A DNA stretch of 26,764 nucleotides from DASPLH01 sp035627675 (lineage in GTDB: Bacteria > Acidobacteriota > Terriglobia > Terriglobales > Acidobacteriaceae), in NCBI GenBank assembly GCA_035627675.1, contig DASPLH010000234.1:1-26764 (forward strand), written 5' to 3'. The notes beneath the pieces were generated by a model that was not told the DNA's origin, did not search any database, and saw only the letters and a program-made list of their open reading frames with translations. The position numbers were made by a program, and so were the translations under genes. Shown here piece by piece: positions 21,373-26,764 of the stretch. How positions within the stretch are numbered: the first letter of the stretch is position 1; every line of letters starts with the position of its first letter.

Positions 21373-22992
21373 CTAGGCCGCGGGGCTTTCCGTGGGAGCC
21401 GCACTCACTCCCGCCTGCTGCTGTTCGGCCTGGTCCTTCTCCTCGTGGTACTCCATCTCGGTGTTGACCGCCCAGATGTTGGACTTGTCGGTGACGCCGG
21501 CGATGATGTTGTCCACGGCTGTCATCGCCGTCAGCATCGAGTGGTCCTGGTTGTTGTACTTGTGCATGCCGTTGCGGCCGACGAGGAAGAGGTTCTCGAA
21601 GCCGTCAACGTACGACCGTATCTCGTCGAACCGGTCATAGCTGCCGAAGTACGCCGGGTACGTCTTCTCCATGCGCAGGACGGTCGCGTCGAGCACGTCT
21701 GCCTGGCGCAGGATGCCGATCTTCTCCAACTCCTGCCTGGCGAGCGCCGCCATCTCCGCGTCCGGAAGTCTCCACATCTCGTCCGTCTTGTAGCAGAAGT
21801 ACTCGACGCCGATCCAGACCGTGTTCGGGTCGCGCACCATGTACGGACTCCAGTTGTTGAAGATCTGCAAGCGGCCTGCGAGCACATCCGGCTCCTGGAT
21901 GTAGATCCAGTTGTCCCTGACCAGCCCGTTGGCGGCCGTAGGGTCCTGCACCGTGAGTTTGCTCACGAGCAGACCCACGGTGATGAAATCGCGATAGATC
22001 AATCCGTCGCTGACCTCGCGCACATTCTGCGGGACCGGAGCGTCCACGGCGTCCACCAGTTCCTTGACGGGCATGGTGGAGAAGAAGTAATCGCCGCGAT
22101 ATTCACGCGACTCGCCGTTGTTGTTGCGCGCCGCTACCGCGACCAGGCGGTTGCCCTCGGTGCGCAATCGCTCGACGTTGACCTCGGTGACGATCTCGCC
22201 GCCCATCGCCAGCACTTTTTCCGCAACCACTTCCCACAGCTGTCCGGGGCCGAGCTTCGGGTACATGAACTGCTCGATCAGCGACGTCTCCGTCTCCTTC
22301 TGCTTGATGTCGCTCTTTGACGCGAACAGTTTCCTCGCCATGTGCAGCAGCGTCTTGGTGATCGAGAGGCCCTTGATGCGCTGAGCGCCCCATTCCGCGC
22401 TGATTTGCTCGCAGGGAACGCCCCAGACCTTCTCGGTGTAGGACTTGAAGAACGTGTGGTACAACTCGCGGCCAAAGCGGCTGATGAAAAAGTCTTCGAG
22501 ATTGACGATCTGCCTGGGCGGAAACAACGCAACCCGCAGGTAGCTGAATCCAATCTTAACCGTCCTGAGAAGGCCCAGATTGCGCAGCGTCTGGGCGCTC
22601 AGGGTGATGGGATACTCGAAGAACTTGCGGAGAAAGTAGATCCGCGACTTGCGACTGCGCAGCAGCATGACGGCATCGCCGTTTGCTTGCGCGGGAGCGT
22701 CAGGCGAGAGCTGTCGCGTTCTGTTGTGATAGGCGATGGTCTTGCCGGCCGCGCTCGGATCGTCAAGAGGCATGTGCTGCAGCCACCAGTCCATGACGCG
22801 GTCGCTCTTCGAGAAGAAGCGGTGACCCCCTATGTCGATTCGGTTGCCCTTGTAGTTGACGGTTCGAGAAATGCCGCCCATGTAGGTGCTCTTTTCGAGA
22901 ACGATGGGCTTGATGTCGCTACGGGTCAGTAACTCATAGGCGGCGGTCAGTCCGGCCGGGCCGGCGCCGATGATGATCGCAGTTCTTTGCAT
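21373..22992 (-). CDS. FAD-dependent oxidoreductase (UDP-galactopyranose mutase/amine oxidase-like)
   Basis: A 539-residue flavoprotein. N-terminal Rossmann motif IIIGAGPAGLTAAYELL (G9, G11, G14), acidic ribose binder VLEKS, and GGHRFFSK, which is common in the UDP-galactopyranose mutase-like/protoporphyrinogen-oxidase branch. C-terminal FAD closure is in LFLVGRNGMHKYNNQDHSML. A short Glu/Gln/Ala-rich tail (EEKDQAEQQQAGVSAAPTES) is extra. Likely substrate a sugar nucleotide or a lipid-linked intermediate, but not determinable. Divergent from a GT2 glycosyltransferase with about 106 bp between the starts, a pairing that suggests polysaccharide or glycolipid synthesis. ATG at 22992 with GAGG upstream. 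Confidence 0.82.
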   Translation of the reverse strand: MQRTAIIIGAGPAGLTAAYELLTRSDIKPIVLEKSTYMGGISRTVNYKGNRIDIGGHRFFSKSDRVMDWWLQHMPLDDPSAAGKTIAYHNRTRQLSPDAPAQANGDAVMLLRSRKSRIYFLRKFFEYPITLSAQTLRNLGLLRTVKIGFSYLRVALFPPRQIVNLEDFFISRFGRELYHTFFKSYTEKVWGVPCEQISAEWGAQRIKGLSITKTLLHMARKLFASKSDIKQKETETSLIEQFMYPKLGPGQLWEVVAEKVLAMGGEIVTEVNVERLRTEGNRLVAVAARNNNGESREYRGDYFFSTMPVKELVDAVDAPVPQNVREVSDGLIYRDFITVGLLVSKLTVQDPTAANGLVRDNWIYIQEPDVLAGRLQIFNNWSPYMVRDPNTVWIGVEYFCYKTDEMWRLPDAEMAALARQELEKIGILRQADVLDATVLRMEKTYPAYFGSYDRFDEIRSYVDGFENLFLVGRNGMHKYNNQDHSMLTAMTAVDNIIAGVTDKSNIWAVNTEMEYHEEKDQAEQQQAGVSAAPTESPAA

Positions 22993-23098
22993 GCCACCTC
23001 AGATTGGCTCACGGCGGTCCGGGGTTGCTGGGGGAGCGCGCGTGGCAGTAGTTGGCGGGCGAAAGTGTTATCTTACAGTGTTTCGCGACTCAAATTCG

Positions 23099-23893
23099 AT
23101 GCAGCCGTCTCTTTCCGTCGTCGTACCCACCTTCAATGAACAAGAGTCGCTGATCTCCGTCGTGGAGCAGTTGACGCGTGTCCCCTACCTTCGCGAGATC
23201 ATCATTGTGGACGATTGCTCGACCGACGCGACTCCGGTGCGCATCATGGACCTCACGACCCGCTATCCGGAGCTGGTCAGGTCTTTCCGGCACGACCGCA
23301 ATCTTGGGAAAACCGCGGCTCTGAAGACAGGGTTCGCGGCCACGACGGGCGACATCGTCATCGTCCAGGATGCCGACCTCGAGTACGATCCCTGCGAAAT
23401 CCAGGAAGTCGTCAAGCCCATCGTGGAAGGCCGTGCCGACGTGGTCTACGGTTCGCGCTTCCTGGTGCGCAGCGCCGCCCGCGTCCTGTACTACTACCAC
23501 TACGTGGCCAACAAGTTCCTGACGTCACTGTCTAATTTATTTACGAACCTAAATATGACGGACGTGGAGACCGGGTACAAGGCGTTCCGCGGCGACATCA
23601 TCCGCAACATGGTGATCTCCTCGAGCGGATTCGGATTCGAGATCGAGGTCACGGCGAAGATCGCGAAGCTGCGATGCCGCGTGTACGAAGTGCCCATCAG
23701 CTATTACGGCCGCACTTACGAGGAAGGGAAGAAGATCGGCACGGCGGACGGTTTCTATGCGCTCTGGTGCATCTTCAAGTACAACGTGTTCGTGCCGCTG
23801 AGCGGCTCGTATCGCGAACTCCCCAACCTCGCGCCCGCGCACGTCGCCTACAAGCGCCCGAGGACGTCCGAGCCCGCCGCCGAAATCGAATAG
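23099..23893 (+). CDS. GT2 family glycosyltransferase (dolichyl-phosphate mannose synthase-like)
   Basis: A 264-residue GT-A glycosyltransferase. VVVPTFNEQESLISVVE opens the nucleotide-binding fold, IIIVDDCSTDAT follows, the metal-binding DxD is D91-A-D93 (IVIVQDADLEYDP), and VVYGSRFL and GFEIEVTAKIAK are typical of DPM1-like enzymes. There is no C-terminal TM pair, so it is probably soluble or peripheral. It should transfer a sugar from an NDP-sugar to a polyprenyl phosphate. I choose ATG 23099 because the fold starts there; a frame open from 22970 adds unconserved residues and overlaps the divergent gene. No Shine-Dalgarno seen. tRNA-Pro follows. Confidence 0.88.
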   Translation: MQPSLSVVVPTFNEQESLISVVEQLTRVPYLREIIIVDDCSTDATPVRIMDLTTRYPELVRSFRHDRNLGKTAALKTGFAATTGDIVIVQDADLEYDPCEIQEVVKPIVEGRADVVYGSRFLVRSAARVLYYYHYVANKFLTSLSNLFTNLNMTDVETGYKAFRGDIIRNMVISSSGFGFEIEVTAKIAKLRCRVYEVPISYYGRTYEEGKKIGTADGFYALWCIFKYNVFVPLSGSYRELPNLAPAHVAYKRPRTSEPAAEIE

Positions 23894-23897
23894 CAGC

Positions 23898-23903
23898 TAT
23901 AAT
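23898..23903 (+). promoter_or_regulatory. -10 box of tRNA-Pro
   Basis: TATAAT at 23898-23903, right after the glycosyltransferase stop and 9 nt before the mature tRNA 5' end. The -35 region, inside the glycosyltransferase 3' end, is weak. Confidence 0.6.
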
Positions 23904-23912
23904 CAAAGTAGT

Positions 23913-23989
23913 CGGGGCGTAGCGCAGCCTGGTAGCGCACCTGCCTTGGGCGCAGGGGGTCGCTGGTTCGAATCCAGTCGCCCCGACCA
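23913..23989 (+). tRNA. tRNA-Pro (anticodon UGG)
   Basis: Full 77-nt cloverleaf with genome-encoded CCA. Acceptor CGGGGCG (23913-23919) pairs with CGCCCCG; D stem GCGC/GCGC; anticodon stem CCTGC/GCAGG around loop CTTGGGC (anticodon TGG); T stem GCTGG/CCAGT with loop TTCGAAT; discriminator A and CCA at 23987-23989. Confidence 0.97.
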
Positions 23990-23998
23990 AACCCTTCC

Positions 23999-24026
23999 AG
24001 TTCTCGGTTCCCAGTTCTTAGTTCTC
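23999..24026. repeat. 7-bp tandem array (AGTTCTC type)
   Basis: Four heptamers in a row: AGTTCTC, GGTTCCC, AGTTCTT, AGTTCTC, starting 10 bp after the tRNA. Same period as the arrays around 15507-16629 but another sequence. The gap 23990-24292 otherwise holds a weak AACTC/GAGTT hairpin followed by T residues (24061-24075) and the REP elements. Confidence 0.65.
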
Positions 24027-24156
24027 GGCTTCAGTCGGTAGCCCGACTTGGCGTAGTTCTAACTCCGGGAGTTTTGCTCTCACGACGCGAGGGGATGCAC
24101 CCGCTAGATGAGAGTTTTTGAAGCTGCGATTTCATGGGATGAAGTACACGTGCAGC

Positions 24157-24244
24157 CCCAGAGTTGGAACAGCGCCAACTCTGGGCCACCCGCCTCACGT
24201 GCCCCAGGTTAGCGCCGAAAGACACGGCGCGGAACCTGGGGCAC
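24157..24244. repeat. REP-like double hairpin, copy 1
   Basis: First hairpin: CCCAGAGTTGG (24157-24167), 7-nt loop, complementary arm to 24185. Second: GTGCCCCAGGTT (24199-24210), inner AGCGCCG/CGGCGC, closing arm to 24244. Both recur at 26094-26174, where the second is in reverse orientation. It sits downstream of the radical SAM gene. Confidence 0.85.
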
Positions 24245-24292
24245 CGGCACAATCGCAACTCTCGGCCACCCGCCTTCAAAGATCCGACGCGC

Positions 24293-25852
24293 TCACCCGA
24301 TAATTCGTAGACCGTCTGTTTGCGTTCGCTCGAAGCGTCTCCAGCTTCCTTCGGGCACCTGCAGGTCTGGCATCGGCCTGCCTGAGAACAGCTTTTGACA
24401 GGGCTTCGCCAGGCGCCGCGCCCACCGGCTGGCGCGGGATCGGCGGGCGCTGTCGGTGGCGATCCCGGTCGTCGCATACATCTGCCGATAGAGCCGGGAG
24501 ACCAGCACGAAGGCGAGGCGCGCGCGAAGACTGCCGGTACACCTCGACCGCTTCCAGACGGTCCGCAGGCTGTAGAAGCTGTCCCACACCTGCTGTGTCC
24601 GCGCCCGCATTTCTTCCGACTGCATGGTGGGATGAGGCATAAACATCTTGGGACGCTCATTGGGCGGAATCAGCCAATAACGCGTGATGGGAACGCCTGC
24701 AACCTGCGCGGGCTCGGGTCCCTGCTCCTTCTCCCAACGGTCGAAATCGACTGTGCCGGGAAAAGGCGTGAGCATCACGAATTGCGCGAACGTCAGGTTC
24801 GCCTGGATCGCCAGGTCTAATGTCGCCTGGAATGTGTCGGGACGGTCACTCGGCAATCCGAAGATGAACGATCCGAGAACATGGATGCCGTGTTCCCGGA
24901 ACTTCTGAAGCTGCGTCGCGAGCCGGTCTCCGGCGTAGTTGAAATCCTTATAGACGGCTTTCAACCCCTCTTTCGTCACCGCCTCGACTCCTACGAGCGC
25001 GCCGAGGATGTGGGCCTTCTGCATGGCCTCCAGGTAAGCGGGATCTTCGGCGGCTTCCATCGTGATCTGGGTGAACAGAACCGTGTCTTTGGGGAGTTGG
25101 GCGAGCGCGGACATCAGCTCGAACCGCTCCGCGCGGATGGCGCGCAGCTCGGCCACCCTCGCCTCGTTCTTCTGGCGCTCGGCCAGGCTGATGTCGGTCA
25201 GCGACACGGGATAGAAGTTGTCGTCCGCCAGGGCAATGAAGCGGAACCCTCGCCGCCGCAGCTGGACGATCTCTTCGATCACGACCTCGGTCGCACGCTG
25301 CCGCGGCTTCTGCCCATCCGTGCGCCAGACGGAGCAGAAGGAGCAGTGCTTGGGGCAACCGCGCACCGTCTGCACGGAAGCCCACATGTACCGGTCCTTG
25401 GGGAGCAGGTCCCAGCGCGCCGCCTTGAACTGCTCGGCGGAGACGCGGCCTCCGTCATACACGCGCTTCAGCCCGCCCCTGCCGCAATCGGCAATCACCT
25501 GGGCCCAGACCACGTCGCCGTCTCCGCAAACCACGGCATGGGCGCCACCACGCTCCAACACCTCTTCCGGATAGAGAGTCGTGTGAATTCCTCCGAACAC
25601 AACCGTTGCACCCCGCTGGCGCAACTGGTTTCCGAGTGTGTAGCCGCGCAGGGCGTTGCCGGTGTGAATCCCGATACCCACAATGTCCCCGGGCTTAACC
25701 TGCGTGAGGTCCACATGACTCAGCGTCTCGTCCCAGATGATCGGGTCGCCAACGTCGGTTGGTGTAGCTGCTGCGAGGACGTAGAGCCATCTTGGCGTGA
25801 TTACGGCGGTGCCGAAAGCAGTGTCGCTGGGGTTTACGAGGTGAACTCTCAC
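24293..25852 (-). CDS. B12-binding domain radical SAM protein
   Basis: A 519-residue class B-type (cobalamin-linked) radical SAM enzyme of unknown substrate. N-terminal B12-binding-like Rossmann domain (about 1-135: GIGIHTGNALRGYTLGNQLR, VVFGGIHTTLYPEEVL, the GGxHxxxxPEE signature) followed by a radical SAM barrel with CxxxCxxC at C166/C170/C173 (VRGCPKHCSFCSVWRT). Later motifs: FIALADDNFY, VGVEAVTKEG, GSFIFGLPSDRPDTF, TPFPGTVDFD. The C-terminal 100 residues are basic. The classical DxHxxG cobalamin motif is not obvious. GTG 25852 is chosen because AAGGAG lies 9 nt upstream; a GTG at 25885 also exists. No partner enzyme adjoins it, so methylation or another B12/SAM reaction cannot be assigned. 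Confidence 0.87.
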   Translation of the reverse strand: MRVHLVNPSDTAFGTAVITPRWLYVLAAATPTDVGDPIIWDETLSHVDLTQVKPGDIVGIGIHTGNALRGYTLGNQLRQRGATVVFGGIHTTLYPEEVLERGGAHAVVCGDGDVVWAQVIADCGRGGLKRVYDGGRVSAEQFKAARWDLLPKDRYMWASVQTVRGCPKHCSFCSVWRTDGQKPRQRATEVVIEEIVQLRRRGFRFIALADDNFYPVSLTDISLAERQKNEARVAELRAIRAERFELMSALAQLPKDTVLFTQITMEAAEDPAYLEAMQKAHILGALVGVEAVTKEGLKAVYKDFNYAGDRLATQLQKFREHGIHVLGSFIFGLPSDRPDTFQATLDLAIQANLTFAQFVMLTPFPGTVDFDRWEKEQGPEPAQVAGVPITRYWLIPPNERPKMFMPHPTMQSEEMRARTQQVWDSFYSLRTVWKRSRCTGSLRARLAFVLVSRLYRQMYATTGIATDSARRSRASRWARRLAKPCQKLFSGRPMPDLQVPEGSWRRFERTQTDGLRIIG

Positions 25853-25945
25853 TAGGGCGTGCTCCTTCTCTGGACGTGCGTCCACTGACTTGCAGGATCA
25901 GCAGGGTTTGCCTGCATGGGCTTTGCCCGTCGTGAGCGGCCCTGC

Positions 25946-25951
25946 ATTCTA
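25946..25951 (-). promoter_or_regulatory. Candidate -10 box for the radical SAM gene
   Basis: Minus-strand TAGAAT (25951-25946). A start about 7 nt on would leave a leader of about 85 nt with two small hairpins (GCAGG/CCTGC at 25901-25915 and GGGC/GCCC at 25918-25928). No known riboswitch consensus is recognised. Confidence 0.4.
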
Positions 25952-26093
25952 ACCCAGCTCCGTTGGTTCGCTGCCGAGTCGTGGATTGTTTGATGTCGTT
26001 TTATCCAGAGAAGGGTGGACGCGGGGTGAATCCGTCCCCGCCCCAAGGCGGCCCGTGCCAGACAGCTTAAAGACGGAGTGAAGGCGCGTACTC

Positions 26094-26209
26094 CCCAGAG
26101 TTGGAACAGCGCCAACTCTGGGCCGCCAGCCGGGTGCCCCAGGTTCCGCGCCGGTCTTTCGGCGCTAACCTGGGTGGTGGCCAACCCAAGCTTCGTTTGC
26201 TTGGGTGGG
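26094..26209. repeat. REP-like hairpin cluster, copy 2
   Basis: Three hairpins. 26094-26122 is base-for-base the same 29-mer as 24157-24185. 26138-26174 (CCCAGGTT/AACCTGGG with an inner CGCGCCG/CGGCGC stem) is the reverse complement of the second hairpin of copy 1, with one base missing. 26181-26209 pairs CCAACCCAAGC with GCTTGGGTGGG. Between 25853 and 26582 there is no intact gene: a 5' region of the radical SAM gene, these repeats, a transposase remnant and a further hairpin. Confidence 0.85.
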
Positions 26210-26256
26210 GCTGTTCAGGTTCTTGAATCCGCGATTCACTTTGCCTACCTAGGGGC

Positions 26257-26461
26257 CAGTTCTACAATTTCAAGGCACTATGTGCCTTGGGGACTCAAGC
26301 GGTTCCACGCGGGGTTGTGCGCGCATCCGGAGGATTGGGAGTGGAGCAGTTTTCGCCACTACGCAACCGGCAGCGAGGAGCCCGTGGAGATCGGATCCGA
26401 ATGGACTGCGAGACGACGCGAGCGACTGAGGGGACAGCTTTGCCGCAACTGCTGCTGCTAA
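26257..26461 (+). pseudogene. Remnant of a REP-associated tyrosine (RAYT, Y1/IS200-like) transposase
   Basis: Only the C-terminal end remains recognisable. In one frame at about 26291-26440 it reads LKRFHAGLCAHPEDWEWSSF, then RHYATGSEEPVEIGSEWTAR, which corresponds to the (NP)VKRGL-x-hPE-W-WSS-F-HY end of RAYT proteins. Just upstream, in another frame (26257-26271), QFYNF resembles the FYDFNV stretch, so a deletion and frameshift seem to have removed the catalytic Tyr region and the N-terminal HUH part is missing altogether. It follows REP-like hairpins directly, fitting the known RAYT-REP association. The family call is from memory of motifs. Confidence 0.55.
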
Positions 26462-26474
26462 GGGATTGAACTGC

Positions 26475-26503
26475 CCCACCCATGCAAAAGAGGCTTGGGT
26501 GGG
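26475..26503. repeat. Hairpin CCCACCCA/TGGGTGGG
   Basis: Arms at 26475-26482 and 26496-26503 around a 13-nt loop, related in sequence to the CCAACCCAAGC hairpin at 26181-26209 and placed on the other side of the transposase remnant. Confidence 0.65.
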
Positions 26504-26582
26504 CCACCAGCCAATCAATCCGGCAACAAAGAAACCTGATACTCCCGACAAAACACACACTCAACTCTAGAGGGCGAAGACA

Positions 26583-26764
26583 ATGCACGGCTTAAAGGAA
26601 AACACCGACCTTACGTTCTTGAAAGGCAGAGAGGTCATTCAGGTAGCAATCGGGAAAGATCAGGTGATCTTCGCCTTTGACGAAGACGTGACGATCTCAG
26701 TTGAAGGCCAGTTTGAATATGCTGATAAGGCGAGTTCTTCCGAATGGCGGCCAGGATCATCGCA
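26583..26764 (+). CDS. Partial hypothetical protein (possibly DUF6188-like), 3' end beyond window
   Basis: ATG at 26583 with AGAGGG about 10 nt upstream opens a frame that remains open to the window end (60 codons): MHGLKENTDLTFLKGREVIQ, then VAIGKDQVIFAFDEDVTISV. The pattern of a ligand-like small beta fold (TDLTFLKGREV, QVIFAFDEDVTISVEG) resembles what I recall of DUF6188, of unknown function; only a tentative match. The local base composition is visibly less G+C-rich than the rest of the window, and the gene lies next to a transposase remnant, which suggests recent acquisition. Confidence 0.5.
   Translation, partial: MHGLKENTDLTFLKGREVIQVAIGKDQVIFAFDEDVTISVEGQFEYADKASSSEWRPGSS

Noticed and set aside
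23913..24300. Integrated element with att site at tRNA-Pro
   Set aside because: No repeat of the tRNA 3' end and no integrase were seen to the right within the window.
24881..25855. 324-codon plus-strand open frame opposite the radical SAM gene
   Set aside because: Shadow frame; the minus strand has the CxxxCxxC and GGxH motifs.
25853..25945. Cobalamin or SAM riboswitch upstream of the radical SAM gene
   Set aside because: Only two short hairpins; no B12 box or SAM consensus recognised.
26078..26461. Intact 127-residue gene
   Set aside because: Its first two thirds translate REP hairpins; only the end resembles RAYT, so treated as a remnant.

Overview
The window reads as a chromosomal segment of a high-G+C, Gram-negative-type soil bacterium, most likely Acidobacteriota (Terriglobia, Koribacter/Acidobacterium-like). 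This is an inference from protein flavour (S21, PrxQ, the sigma/anti-sigma/LiaF-like cluster, MutL), from many dispersed palindromes and 7-bp tandem arrays between genes, and from frequent GTG/TTG starts. No marker gene fixes the genus.

Layout. 1-2685 (minus): a TIGR02206-type membrane protein, a gamma-class carbonic anhydrase homologue and hisS (cut by the left edge). 2811-4223 (plus): an exported PrxQ-type peroxiredoxin, rpsU and a double zinc-ribbon protein. 4386-4814 (minus): a single-domain response regulator, divergent from mtaB (4975-6333, apparently leaderless). 6458-10113 (plus): mutL, a possible winged-helix protein and cmk, tightly packed. 10114-10285: GC-rich palindromes; then ada on minus (10274-11320). 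11421-15364 (minus): a five-gene overlapping operon of ECF sigma factor, zinc-finger anti-sigma factor, B-box/TM2/LiaF-like membrane protein, small LiaF-like membrane protein and a DUF4097 beta-repeat membrane protein, closed by a strong terminator. It looks like a self-regulated envelope-stress module.

15507-16629 holds a small unknown gene between repeats: 7-bp tandem arrays and a roughly 203-bp tandem duplication. Then come glgC and a small unknown gene (minus), a leaderless small membrane protein, a methylmalonyl-CoA mutase large subunit without a B12 domain, and a PmtA-like methyltransferase (plus). A FAD oxidoreductase (minus) is divergent from a GT2 glycosyltransferase (plus), which is followed by tRNA-Pro(UGG). 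The right end is more accessory: REP-like hairpins flank a B12-binding/radical SAM enzyme in opposite orientations, a decayed REP-associated (RAYT-type) transposase fragment lies beyond, and the window ends in a lower-G+C partial gene.

Most genes are housekeeping. The most noteworthy items are the sigma/anti-sigma/LiaF/DUF4097 operon, three genes whose -10 box ends exactly 6 nt before the start codon, the 7-bp arrays and palindromes that abut or contain stop codons, and the REP/RAYT remnant around the radical SAM gene.
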